NCBI GenBank assembly: GCA_027575805.1
Contig: JANBPU010000037.1
Location: 43,303 to 107,302, forward strand
Reading direction: 5' to 3'
DNA: 64,000 nt
Source: Mycoemilia scoparia
Lineage: Eukaryota > Kickxellomycota > Kickxellomycetes > Kickxellales > Kickxellaceae
The translations under genes and the position numbers were made by a program. Within the stretch, counting starts at the first letter, position 1. Each line of letters begins with the position of its first letter. The notes under the pieces are model-generated. The model did no database searches. It was given only the letters and a program-made list of their open reading frames with translations, and was not told the DNA's origin. Positions 1 through 11,548 of the stretch are shown here, piece by piece.

Positions 1-1935
1 AAAAACATTGCGCAAGGAGGCCTCTCAGCGGACTAATCGTGAGCGGCCGAGGGTGGGAGAGCGAGGACAACGCCGGCGGCCTATGTTGTCTCCTCGATTT
101 ATCTGAGAGAAGCCATGGTGGGCACCTTGGCCTAGCAGCAGTAGGCCCATTGTATTTCTACATAAAGGCCAGATAAAGAATGGCAGCCGCAAGGGTGGTG
201 TATATCTGGTCAAGAATTGTCCCACGAAGCACTCTAGGAGAATATCTGAACAATGGGAAGGCTATATTAGCTGGATGCTGGGATCTGCAAAAGAGCTCAT
301 TCAGGCGCAGAGAGCTGCAGATGTAACTTGCAAAAATGAACACACAATTCATTATATTCCATCTTTACTGCCATTTGTCTCAGCTCATTTGTTTTCCTGT
401 GCAAAGCAAACAATAGGCCACACAGCTATCGAGTTCTTGCCAACATAAAACTCCTTTTGTCAACCAGATCGATACACACTTCCTTCCCAGCATTTCTTTG
501 TTCACAATGCAGCCAGATGTCTAGGCGTATTAGCCTGCACATCTTTGAGCCATTGTCTCGCTTTGTTATAGCTGAATATACATACGAACCATTCGGGCTT
601 TGCCAGCACGATGCTGCTTTGCATTCCCCTGCTTAGTGGATCGGCTGGCCTCTTCCATCGCTACTCACTTATGGCTGCTAAATCTCCGTCCTCCCCGCAC
701 CATCCCTAGCATGTTCATGCTGCAATGGCAGCGAATTTACGTCCACCTGATACGGAAGAGAAGCACGTTTCCTTCTCTATTGCTCTCCTATCCATCAAGG
801 TTGATCATTTAAGCCCTCCTTCTAGAAGGCCCCGAACGCACACGCTGTAGTTTCTACCACTACCACACTTTTCGCTCTATAGACAGTCGCGTTGAGCCAA
901 TCGTCTCGTGTAACCCTACAAGGAGATTTTTTGCGTGATCAGCACGCCATCTTCAAGATATGAGCTGGGCTTTGCGTGTTCTGTCTAGGCAAGGAATAAG
1001 GTGTGCGGCTGGGCTCCCTTTCTCTCTGACTTTTGCAGAAAATGTGGCGTCCTCTTTGCTGCAAACAATACAAAGCACGCCTGAAATGGTAGCAAGGGCA
1101 ATGTCAAGCTTTCGGTTGGCGAAGCCTGGCTCTCCAACCAGGAACGCTGTACCCAATGGTTGGTTTTGTTTTTCCTCAATGTCGGGGCCATTGGTGTGGC
1201 AGTACACAAGGCACCCTTCCGATGGCCCTGATTGCAAGCGATCTGCAACATTGAGTCCACCTCTCCCATCCCAAATTTTCATCAGCAGCACATATCAATG
1301 AATTTTTTCTTTGTCTGTCCAATTTCGCTCATCTCCCCCAAAATCTCGTCTATCTATCCTTGGCCTTTCAAAAAGTACGGATCTTCACGTATTTTCTCAG
1401 GTACATCATGTGTGACCAAGCGCCTTCATACACTCACCTCTAATTTCTATTTGAGGGTAAATCCCGAGAGGCTATAGAGACATACCTCCTTGCACGCCGC
1501 AATCCAAGTGTATCAAACAGGTGCTCCCGTGTTGGCTTTTCTATACTAGACACCCCGTACATTTTGTGTCGGGGTCTTTGAATATTTTTAGCCAACCTGT
1601 GTAATGCTCAATGATACTGCTTTAAACACACGCATGTGCACTCAGTAAGCACCGATTTAGCCTGATGGATTGTCTGGGATTGTTGTTGATTGATGGGCCG
1701 ATGGATAGATTGATGGACTGATAAAGATGCTTTGCCGGATTGTTCACTGCTTGGCAAAAAAGAATTATTTGTAGGCATCAGGGAATCGTACAATCTGTAC
1801 AGAAACAGTATGGCACCGATGCCAATTGTTTAATAAAGAAAGCTGACTGCTATTCGGCATCGGCTGGATATGGCATGATATATTTTACAGATCTCCCCAT
1901 TACCAGTGAATGTTCCTTCATTTAAAATAGCAGCA

Positions 1936-2043
1936 ATATGGATCATAGCATTTGAAGGGTAGCACCTTTTGGTGGCCAACGATTATAGGGGCAATCACAG
2001 TTGGTTATCAAATATTCACCCTTCAAAAATAACTACACGTATA
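1936..2043 (-). repeat. Family-1 MITE-like element, copy A
   Basis: The ends are a TTTGAAGGGT block and its inverted partner ACCCTTCAAAA. The interior, read on the + strand, has GGTGGCCAACGATTATAGGG followed by GCAATCACAG. That is the reverse complement of the interior of copies B, E, F, I and J, so this copy lies in the opposite orientation. No coding capacity. Confidence 0.75.
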
Positions 2044-2229
2044 GTGATCATCCAACTTCCCTCAAATTCAACATTCACACTGATTCTGCCGATTATCAGT
2101 ATTTTATCTTATTTGCCAAAAAAACCCTCTTTTTTTGTAGCACAAATCCAAGTCTTGCCGATCCGCCTTTTATCTGAGGTATCTGATGCTGTTTTATTTA
2201 AGTAGCGTATCATGACATTTTTTCTCGTA

Positions 2230-2353
2230 ATATGGATCATGATTTTTGAAGGGCAGGTGTTTACTAGTAAAACTGGACATCGATTTGGCTGTGATTGCTG
2301 CCCCTATAATCATTGGTCACCAAAATTTACCCTTCAAAAATTATTGCCCATAT
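2230..2353 (+). repeat. Family-1 MITE-like element, copy B
   Basis: One of the clearest copies. The left end reads ATATGGATCATGATTTTTGA and the right end is its imperfect inverted repeat, ending in CCCATAT. The interior contains TACTAGTAAAACTGGACATC and a GTGATTGCTGCCCCTATAAT block shared with copies E, F, I and J. It is about 124 bases long and non-coding. Confidence 0.8.
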
Positions 2354-3336
2354 AGATTGGTGGGGACAGGAAGCCTAATGGGGATTATAAAGAAGAAAAT
2401 AATGATGGTCTGGATTTCCTCTCTTTATATTGACCTGCAAGCATAGCTTCGGGCTTTATCCACTTATTGGGAATAATCAAGAGCAGTGAATGCTTCCAAA
2501 GTAATGCTCCGTGACTCTGGTTCTCCTTTTGCTGCCCCATTTTGACTATAGTGTGTGTGTATCATTTTTCAGGTTACCAGAATTAAACAAAACGAATACA
2601 TGTATAAAAGCAAATTCCAAGTTTTTCCAACAGGCTTTTGTGACTGGTGCATTGGTTTTATTAAAACTGGTATTTGCTATTGGCCTGGCGATGGTGTGAG
2701 TTTTGGATGTACGTACAAGTATGTGGGTCGACAGATTTCGCTTTTTGTCAGGCATGAGTCGGCAGCACAGGTACACCCGCCAAAAAAGGTAATTTTAAAT
2801 AGTCTGCCGCATGCCATTCCGCAATGCCTATTTCTGCCCAACAATTAATAAAATGTAGCCATGTGTATACTTCATCATGAGTTATTTGTTTGATCTTTGA
2901 TCCCAAAAATCTCGCTTTGCAGTTTAAACGCTGCTTCCATGCTGCTGAAAGGCAGACTTTCGGACTTAAAGCAGAATAAAATACTGGCTCGATGGTTTAT
3001 AGAGCCGAAGTGGCAAATGCCATTTAGTCCAAATCAGGTGCTTCTCTTCTTTACATTACGTCACACATGACCTTATTATACGTATGTGTGGTCCGTGTGT
3101 AGCCTGTCGTGGCAATAGGGCATTATTAGATTTAGGCAATACTTGCTCTTCCCCCAATCCTAGCTGGGAAGCCGCAATGCTCGTATATTTGAACCAAACG
3201 CAAATCAACAAGTAACATCCTATTCTTTTACTTCTCTTTGATAACTGACATTCCTTTTTGTCCAAATATCTACCATAGCTCCAATCCTTTCTTTCGTTCT
3301 TTTAAACGTATCGTGGTTACTTTTAGAAACTATATA

Positions 3337-3951
3337 ATGGTTCTCGCTCCTCCGAAGACTCAAGCCCAGAAGACCAAGGACAGGCATCTATCCCGGTAGG
3401 TTTTGAAAGCACCCATTGTATTCACCCTGGCATATAGCCTATTCTATTTCCTTCCTGTTGATACAATGTTATAGCTGTCCTTCATTAATGTGTTTGCCGA
3501 GCTTACAGGATAAAATGTGAATTGCCATATAAAGATCAGCTTATGACTAATATATATGTAAATAACTACATAGTAATGGTGCCACCAAGAACTTGAAAAA
3601 GAATGGAAGTGGCCAATACAATTGGGGAAACCTTGACGATGAGGTTGACATAGAGGATGTTTCTGCTACAGACCACAGCCCTGCCTCAACACAGGCTGGC
3701 TCACAGAAAGTGCAGGTAAGAACTATCTAGATTGTTTTCAATATACTATATAACCTTGTGGCCATAGTAGTATAATAGCACTCCTATTTGACTAATTGTA
3801 CAACCAAGTTGCTGGTCAAAGTAATTATGCCATCTCTTGGCACGATTTCTAACACTTTCCTATGAATACTTGATTATTTTGTATTTAGGTTGTTTCTAAC
3901 AGAACGTTCGAAGACCTCAAGTCTGCACAATCAGTAGAAAGCAAACAGTAA
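3337..3951 (+). CDS. Small Stf2/Tma10- or Habp4-like basic protein
   Basis: Three exons (3337-3395, 3574-3715, 3889-3951) join in frame at GT-AG sites to give 87 residues. The central part has KDRHLSRNG and, about ten residues on, KKNGSGQYNWGNLDDEVD. A basic Gly-rich stretch ending in NWG followed by acidic residues is typical of the Stf2/Tma10 and Habp4/Stm1-like families. These are small ribosome- or ATPase-associated, stress-linked proteins in yeast. The first exon is short and ends inside a codon (CG|T). The gene converges on NoxR, with an 830-base spacer filled by repeats. The exon chain is well supported; the family is a resemblance from memory of a short motif, so function stays tentative. 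Confidence 0.6.
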
Positions 3952-4259
3952 TCCTTGCCTAACTTGGCGTGTACGTTTAATCTTGTTGAGGCAAAACTAC
4001 ACACGCAATGTATGTCTAGAGGATTCCATTTATACGATAAAGTGTAGCCAGGTTTGGTACTGCCTGAACCTTTGGATTGATACCTGGAGTCGTTAACCCT
4101 ATTGATCATCATTTCCTAAATTCTCAAATGTAATATCTTCATTTATATTGCTTTGAAAAATATAAAAACTGTCTTTTAAAGAATATAATCAATTTATCTT
4201 TTCATCAATAATTTATGTAACTAAAAGGTACAGAAATTCTATATAAGCTAATATATTTG

Positions 4260-4422
4260 GCCATTTGGCTGAGCAGTCTCCTTCAAAGGATACTAGGATA
4301 TTACCCTGGAATACAACCAATAACCTGTCGAACTCGAGCTAAAATGCATGACTATGGGCTGAATTCCAGGGAATGTACGAGGGTACCAATATGTTCACTT
4401 TTGATAGAGAGCTCGCCATTTG
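4260..4422 (+). repeat. Family-2 MITE-like element
   Basis: It starts CCATTTGGCTGAGCAGTCTC and ends with an inverted version, GAGAGCTCGCCATTTGG. In between are the family marks: a GGATATTACCCTGG-type block, an AAAATGCATGACTATGGGCT block and a GGGAATGTACGAGGG block. These recur in the copies at 23276, 27612, 27764, 38105 and 44290. Non-coding. Confidence 0.75.
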
Positions 4423-4562
4423 GGAAGATGTCACCAGTGATTGAATCTATAGCAGGCAGAAATGGGTCCTCATAAGATTTTGCCCCAATATGAGACAGTC
4501 CATATGCAACTACCTCTTGGGAGCCCATTTTGCCTAAAGACTTGTTAACTTTAACCATTTGC
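4422..4562 (-). repeat. Family-3 MITE-like element
   Basis: Read on the minus strand it gives the family-3 order: a TTTAGGCAAAATGGG block, then ATTGCATATGGAC, then GAGGACCCATTTCTGCC. This matches the copies at 34297-34441 and 57331-57478. It abuts the family-2 element on its left. Non-coding and diverged. Confidence 0.65.
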
Positions 4563-4785
4563 TCATTCATACACATTTATTAAAGGACCTGCTTCTAAAA
4601 ATGCACATGAATGAAAAGGAAAGCTATAGTCTGTAGTTCGTATAGAAAAGGTAAATGTAGTGTGGTAAATGCACAGGTACAAAAATAAAGGCTTGTAGAT
4701 ATGTATATGTATATAAGGCGAAAATTCAAAGAGGACTATCCAATGCAGTTTGCAGGGTTTGTTAACAAAAGTATTCGAGGCTGCT

Positions 4786-7700
4786 TTAAAGCTCCTGGCG
4801 AAGCTGTGCCCAGAGTTTGATGTCGCTGACAATATTTGTCTCTGGGCATGATATATCGCCTCCTGCACAGGCCTTTGCAATCTGCCAGTCATCCTCGTCA
4901 GTCATAGTAACCTGCTCACCCTCATCATCGTAGTAGCCAAGTGTAAAGTCTTTTGTTGAGATTTCAGTACCCTGATTGCGAAGCATTGTTGTGAGCTTTT
5001 TAGTGACAGCCTCAAACAACCGATCAAATTCATCGCTCTGCTTGATTAGAACCATCAGGTTGTTCTTCTTCTCGCGATTCGAGTTAAATATATGAAGCTT
5101 GATCTTGGTTAGTCGCTTGGTGGTAAGATGTCGCTGAATACTGCTGGATGATAGTGGTGTTTGGTTACCAACGCTGGAACTTCCTTGTGGTTGAAGGTAA
5201 GCTGGGCTGTTTGGCGATTCTGCTGGGCCATCATCGTATGACATTGGTGGAGTCATCATGGGGCTGGGCTGGTATGTGTTGTTGTGAGTTTGTGATTCAG
5301 CTGGCGAGTGTCTGCCAGACGTAGTAACAGATTGGTTGTAGATATCCATATTGGATGTAGGCTGTGAGTACACTGGGTAGTGCATCTGCGTGGGGTTGTA
5401 GGGGGATGTCTCTCTTGGGATCCTTGAGATGCTACCAGTCTGAGTCGTAGAGTTAGATCCAACAGAGTGTGAAGACTGATTTAGCTGCTGGTACGTCTGC
5501 GTGAGGTGCGTAGGAACATTAGTGTGGCTTTCAGAGTTTTGAGAAATGTCGTTATAAGGTGTATTATCTACTATGTCATGGCTGTTGGTAAAATCCTGTC
5601 CGATGCCATGATCGTGGGGCTGGTCATAAGTATTGTCGTTATAGTCGAGTCCGTTACTATTTTCGTTATAGCCAGTATTATCAGTATACTCAGGCTGCTG
5701 GTAATCCCGATTTTGAGCCATTATTCTCTCTGTATTTGTTCGTCTTAGGCCGGTTTCGTTACGTTTGCCATAAACTGCTTCGGAATCCACATTCAAACCT
5801 CTATCTGAAGCCATATTCTGCTGAATAGTGTTGGCTCTCTGGAGCTCCTTGCGTTGCGTAGCACGTCTTTGGAGTCCAATTCTTATGATCTCCAGCGGGT
5901 CGGGCTTATTCTGAACCGGAATCTGCGATGGTGGTGGTTGAACAAGTGCATTGGCTTCTTCAGATATACCATTGTTCTGCTCTTGCCCATAGACTTCGTC
6001 ATGAGGCTCAGGATTCTCATCCTCTGCATCGTTTTCAGAATCACTGGGAATATCCTCTCCGAGGCGCTCTGAATTCTGATGAACATCTTTATTGTTCTCT
6101 TCTGGGTTTATTGTTTCAATCTCCGATGTAAATTTAACCACCTTTCCTGGGCGTGCGGTTGTTGCGCTTCGACCCAAAGATACACTGGACTGGGTGGTGG
6201 GCAGCAATGGAGATATACTTCTAGGCCCACTATGTGATCCTGCCATTGCACCCGCAGATATCTGTCTTCTGTGTCGTGGGGCTTCACGCATAGATACGCT
6301 GTGGCCAAGAGGGTTCTTTAGTCTTCCCGTTGCAAATAAGTTGAGAGTTTGCTATACCAGTAAATATAATAGCTGTGTTAGATATTCAAATTTAGCCAAT
6401 TATGATTATAGTAACATGGGGAAATAACTTACACTTCTCTTGAGCCCAGAGTTTTGTTGAGGCTTGGGATCATCAGGCTTGACATCGGCGATGACCTTTG
6501 CTGAACCAAGATAGTTCACTTTTGTCGCATTCTTTACTTTGCTCATGTCTGGTCGATACAGCACACCTCGTGGAACACAGAACAGGGGACAGTCCATCCC
6601 ACTGCTTGATATGGCTTTCTGAATCCATTCATGCCTCTCCTCAGTTGTCTCCTTCTCCTGCAAAGCCTTGTTGAGGTCTTCGAGTGCTTCCTTTTCTTCG
6701 TTAAGACAAAAGTGGCACAGTGCTCTATTATAGTATATTTCGCAAGAGTACATCTTGTATTCAAGACCAAGCTGTGTGTAGTCAATGAATTTGTTCCCGC
6801 GAAGGCACTACAAAACGTAAAAAATTGGCTGTCAGCATCAAGCACTTTGAATTATAATCCAAAACCAAGTGTGTTTATATACATACTCTAAGTGCCTCAT
6901 CAAAGTCCTCCAAAGCTTCATAGTTATTTTCCAATATCATGCGTACAACGCCACGCTGGAAATAGGCAACCGCAAGATATGGATCGAGCTTGACGGCCTC
7001 AGTGTAGTTTTTGACCTGGGAAATATTCAAACAAAAAAAGACGATTTGAGTTTGTGGTAGTTTCGGGCAGTAATTTGTGTTTTGATTTGCGCATGGCAGT
7101 AGTCCAGCCAATATTTTGGAAATCAAAGGGGCAGGGCAGGGGCAAAGAAAGGTTAACAATTGTTTAATTCTGGTGTGCCATTACACCACCACAAACGCAC
7201 ACGCATATATATTTGCGTATCGCCACCTACGAAGGAGGCTCATAGCCAAGACTTTGCCTGCTTCTTGACATGCTCAATTCTCAAAAATATATGTATATGT
7301 GTGTGCCTAGAGAGAATTATATATGTATATATATATATATATAAATAAAATAGCATTTAGTCTACACTTACTGCCTCAGCGGTGTTGCTGTTGCGAGCAT
7401 GTACTATTCCCAGGTTAAAGAACTTCTTTGCGCTATTATCCATAATCTAAATATTTACATAGGAAAGAAAATGGCGATAATGACATTTAGCTAAAGCCGT
7501 TTGTGCCTGCTTTTTGCGCATATTGGTAGACTCTTGGGAATTGAGGAAACTTTGTCAGATTTGGCTCACATTTAAGTTGGTTATAGCGAGGTCGTACTCT
7601 GCATTATCGAAGGCATCGACTGCCTTCACCCATAGCTCAAGCTCTTCCTATTGTGTTTAGAAAAGCAGTCTCAAAATTAGTAAAATGCATTATTGTTTGT

Positions 7701-7821
7701 AGAAATTGCGTTTGCGGTTTTTGAAATACTATGTGCCAACAAGTAGTCGGCAGGCATGTGGTAGCGTGTTCAAAAACGAATAGGCATAGAGGCATCGGAA
7801 GCAACATACTTTGTTTGACAT
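4786..7821 (-). CDS. noxR: NADPH oxidase regulator NoxR (p67phox-like)
   Basis: Fungal NoxR is the cytosolic activator of NoxA/NoxB superoxide-producing oxidases and binds Rac. Six exons on the minus strand (7810-7821, 7570-7647, 7372-7446, 6887-7015, 6433-6807, 4786-6351) are all in phase 0 and give 744 residues. Residues 1-200 form TPR repeats, with the marks YFQRGVVRMILENNYEALED and YYNRALCHFCLNEEKEALED. After a Gln/Asn/Ser-rich middle region, a PB1 domain occupies roughly residues 632-730 and includes the acidic OPCA-type motif YYDDEGEQVTMTDEDDW. TPR followed by a C-terminal PB1 is the fungal NoxR architecture; no SH3 domain is seen. The first exon carries only ATG plus three codons (MSNK), chosen because it joins exactly to EELELWVKAVDAF. 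The low-complexity linker makes it longer than the roughly 550 residues I recall for ascomycete NoxR. Confidence 0.88.
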
Positions 7822-8373
7822 TTAAAGGTAGAAATTCCCTGAGGTTTAATATAGGTGGTTATAAAAATGTGTTGAAGAGAAACGCAGATGCAGTGTACAA
7901 ATAGCCAGGCACCAATGTGTTTTGATGGGAGAAGGTGAAGTAAATATTGACCGATGTGATGTATCACAGCAAAATAGATAGAAATTCGATGATCAGTAGA
8001 GTGTATTGAGACAAAGAAAACAAAGAAAGAGTCAGCAAAGCGGGAGATAGAAGACAAAGAAAAAGAGCACTGAATCAAGAATTTCTGAGCAGAGAGGTTC
8101 AATGGAGACTTGGGCTGTGGTTTAACTTTGACACTGGTGTGTTGTAGCCTATTCTTTTACTGGAATTGCACTAGAGAGAAGGATGCCCAATTCAGTGGGC
8201 AAGTTCAGGCTTCTGAGTGGTGCAAGCTTCAATGAGCTCTTGGGTTGTCAACAGTGTTAGAACTCAACGCCTGCCACACTCAAGCCAGACACCCATCCAG
8301 TAGCATTTAACACATAGCATTCCTGTTTTTTGCCAAGGCATACACTAAGTTGCCCATATTTTATAGCATGGCT

Positions 8374-10618
8374 TCACTCGGGTTCTGCTTTGAGCCTGTT
8401 CAAGACCACTCTCTCTTCGCCGGACCCTGCATCAAATGTTTTGGTTAAAAAACCTCCAGGATTGCTTTTTTGGCTTTGTGCAAGCAAGCCCTGGCCAGCC
8501 CAAACAATGGGGGAGGCATGTTCCTTTAGAAAATAGTATGATATCATACATATCAAGATGCACATACTCCATACTTTGGTATAATTAATGTGGCTGTACT
8601 ATTAACATTAACAAGAGCGTTGGGGCGTGTAAAAATTGTAAACATGGCTGGTAGTTTTTGAAGGGTGATTTTTGGTGGCCAGCGATTATTATAGGGGCAA
8701 TCACAACCAAATGGGTGACGACCATTTGCTAGCAAGCAGTCACCTTTCGAAAATAACTATCCATATCATTGCAAAAAGCATTAATGATGGTATTTAGATA
8801 TTGCTGTCTTTACACCATTGCTGTACAGCCTTGCTGGTTCCAAGGACCTGGTGCCGAGATACAACTCTCAAGAAATACTGAAGCCCATCTTCACGTTCTT
8901 GGAGGAACTCTTCGTCAAAGTTGCCTTTTTAACAGCAATAATAATAATAATAATAATAATAGTCAGCCGATATGAACAATTCATTGATCTGTTTACAACA
9001 CATCGTGCGATTGGGCATTTATAACAAAACAGGCACAGACTTACCGACTACCCTTTTCGGTGGCAATGGGGGTATGCTTCGACGGAATTCTTTGAACTTG
9101 GTAACTAGAGTCTCACGAAGTAAAACAAACTCATTGTATCTCCTTCTTATCTTAGTGGTAGCTCGCTATTCGAATGAGTTGCACATTGTTAGACAAAGTG
9201 GGTTCTGAGAATCTGCATAAACGATCATATGAGACTGGTCTTTTTGTTAAGGACTCATGGTCTGGCACTGTTCTGTTAACCTGAAAGTAAAATGCTACAA
9301 GTATAGTCACTTACATTTAACCAGGTAACATGCACCAGATATATGGTGTGGGTATTGATGCCTTTCCCAATAGTCTCATGGCCCTTGATGCGAACATCTG
9401 TAATGGGTGGACGGTCACCAGAAAATGAATCCTCAAAGCTGGGATCGAATGCTGGGTGTTGCTATAGCCATTAAATGATGTCGGTTGTAAAATATCAATA
9501 GTCAATATACTAATGCTGTGTATGGGTAGTTACTTTTGAAGGGCTAATTTTACTAGTAGGCCAGTTTCAACTTGCATATTGGCCAGCCTGTATTATTATT
9601 GATAGTATCAATTCAGCCCTTCAAAAATAATCACTCGTATGGGGCTCGATTTTGCTATGGCGGTCTTACATGATGGTGGGGGCTTTCTGTGCTCCTGGGA
9701 GATGCTGGCAATGAATCTGGCACACCACCTACATATCCAGCTCTTAATTTGTAAGCTCTTTGTTGCACGCTTGCCATGCTGGCCTCCGAGTCCGAGTCCG
9801 AGTCAACAGCAAGCGTTCGGGACAAAACTTCGTCAATAAAGTTATCGATAGACCGGTGCTGCCGCTTCTTGTCAAGCTTCTTTGGAGATTCTTGAGCGAC
9901 TTCGGGCCGTATTGTGAAAGCCCCCTCAGAGAGCCTCCTCATAGAGTCACTATAATATCGCTTTGGTATATCTGTGGTTTATATAAATCAGTTGAAATTC
10001 TATATCTCGATATGGGCGCATATTTACTGATACTTGGTACATATTACTTACTATCAACTACCTTTTTTAGTTTATCTTTGATCTCCTGGAGCTGGGTTTC
10101 TGGGTCTGGTTCGGTGTCTCCGTTGGAGGTTTTAGTAGCCTTTGGGGCTGCTGTAGTTGCTGTGCCTCCATTGCAAATGTTAGTATGCTCTTTATAACTA
10201 ACTATCCTATTGTACAAAAGCCTGGTCTTCTTTCGGGCTTTTAGACCTACACTCACCAAGGCCAAAAGTTATTTCTTTCTGCTGTTGTATAATAGGGGTA
10301 CTACACTTTTTTACTTGAGTACTTACATTGTGTCGCGTTGTCTATATAGTTAATATCGCTATCAATTTCTTCAAGAGGCTCAAGCTCAGTCTCTATTCTA
10401 CTATCCAGGTTATCAAGTATCTTTAGCAAAATGTCGCTGCTCTGTTGTCTGAGTCCATCTACAAACCCCCGTATATATGGTGTTAAATATCGTTTATTCA
10501 GAACTGCCAATATAAATATATTGCAGTAATAATATTAAAAGAGCCACTTGCTTGATATTTCAACCGAAAGGACTGCCAGCTTTGATATAGCTTGTTCTAT
10601 GTCGGTATCCGTTGACAT
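8374..10618 (-). CDS. PX-domain (phosphoinositide-binding) protein
   Basis: Eight exons on the minus strand (10552-10618, 10327-10503, 10052-10165, 9670-9971, 9315-9461, 9045-9165, 8814-8924, 8374-8573) give about 412 residues. Exons 5-7 encode a PX domain at about 236-346, with RRRYNEFVLLRETLV, the proline motif SIPPLPPKR and FDEEFLQEREDGLQYFL. PX domains bind PI3P and direct proteins to endosomes or other membranes. The N-terminal 220 residues are acidic and Ser-rich with a helical segment and match no family I know. Intron 1 needs a GC donor (GCAAGT) and is only 48 bases. Family-1 repeats sit in introns 4 and 7. The last exon is the weakest call: it is phase-compatible but gives a cysteine-rich hydrophobic stretch before EHASPIVWAG. 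No BAR, SH3 or PB1 domain is seen. The neighbour NoxR lies downstream on the same strand. Confidence 0.7.
8641..8767 (-). repeat. Family-1 MITE-like element, copy C (in an intron)
   Basis: The ends are GTAGTTTTTGAAGGGTGA and the inverted CACCTTTCGAAAATAACTAT. The interior GGTGGCCAGCGATTATTATA then GGGGCAATCACAACC matches copies A and H in the same orientation. It lies in the last predicted intron of the PX gene. Confidence 0.78.
8937..8961. repeat. (AAT)n microsatellite in an intron acceptor tract
   Basis: About eight ATA/AAT units. On the minus strand this forms an ATT-rich tract just upstream of the AAAAAG acceptor of PX-gene exon 7, so it may act as part of the pyrimidine-rich splice region. 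Confidence 0.8.
9520..9641 (+). repeat. Family-1-related element, copy D (in an intron)
   Basis: The terminal repeats match family 1 (TACTTTTGAAGGGCT and AGCCCTTCAAAAATAATCAC). The interior differs: TACTAGTAGGCCAGTTTCAA, then CTTGCATATTGGCCAGCC. Copy G near 34433 has the same interior inverted. This marks a subfamily. It lies in intron 4 of the PX gene. Confidence 0.72.
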
Positions 10619-11548
10619 GTTTGGGATTACGTACTCAGGTCAATTGTAGAACTACACATTCAAGGAAATTGTCAGAAAAGTAAATGTGTGAAAAGTAGAG
10701 AGGAAGGCAATGCACCATGTTGGCCAGCAGTGTATATAGTTTTATTGCTGGGCTGACGACATAATGTGGAGATTTATACGTGTGTGTGCTGATGCTCCAT
10801 AGTCAGCACATGGGTCCTATTATCCTGCCCACAGCTGAATCACACAGACGCTTGACTTTCTATGAGCTGCCAACTACTCCTGGGCCAGCATGGTCTGATC
10901 ATCACCTGCTGAACAAACTGGCTGTTGTGACTTTTAGGGCTAAAACAATAGGCTGTTTAATATGTGTTGAACTGAGAAATTGGCAAAATATTCGAATGAC
11001 TACCCCCTTGTGACTGCCACAAGCAACCAGCAAAAGTCCGAGTCTTCATATCATCTCTCTCTCACAGATCCTTTTCCAGAAATCGTAATGCAATAGGGTA
11101 TTAGCAAAATGTGATCCTTATCGTTCGAGCAGAGAGTAACTTGTCTAGTTTGAAGACACTGGATCCAGTACTTTTTTCCAAACATACAGATGGCAGGTTA
11201 TGCACTTTCATTTTAGACAATTCCTACTGCTGCATGTTGCTTACATACTGAATCCTGTCACCCATAGATAAATCACTAACGCACTTAGTACAGCCATGTG
11301 GTAGAGCCTTAAAAGACAGCTCAGAGCTTGTTCTTTAATTATGTAGATGAAAGCTAGAGCAATCAACAGCATTGTTTTCCCAAAAGTGTGCACACATCTG
11401 TTTCATCTATTGGCGAGATTCTTAAAACAACTCATGTTCTGACACAGCTTTGACCTTCTTGCGTTCCTTTGGTTATTCTATCTCCAGATATATTATTCAA
11501 ATTCGTGTCTGTTCCTTCAGTTTATAGCTTTCTAGATAGGGTAAAGAT

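Larger units (their letters stand above)
1..3336. other. Gene-free stretch with two MITE-like elements
   Basis: No open reading frame here looks coding: all are short, overlap on both strands and match no family I recognise. Two copies of the family-1 inverted-repeat element lie at 1936-2043 and 2230-2353. The last few hundred bases are presumably the promoter of the small gene that starts at 3337. A gene whose exons are mostly outside the window on the left cannot be excluded. Confidence 0.6.
3952..4785. other. Convergent spacer filled with repeat elements
   Basis: This is the 3' spacer between the Stf2-like gene and NoxR. It has AT-rich sequence up to about 4255, then a family-2 element (4260-4422) directly followed by a family-3 element (about 4422-4562). 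No gene is seen in it. Confidence 0.6.

Noticed and set aside
953..1301. Overlapping 110-codon frames on both strands
   Set aside because: Mutually antisense, no family resemblance, no supporting exons nearby.
8814..8924. Alternative PX-gene ending by splicing TG|GTGTAA to the AAAG|GAAC acceptor
   Set aside because: It gives a short tail with a stop after about 27 codons. The T|GTAAAG donor joined to 8573 keeps a longer open frame, but neither is certain.
8769..9024. Poly-Asn or poly-Ile frame across an AAT microsatellite
   Set aside because: It is the microsatellite in a PX-gene intron read on the wrong strand.
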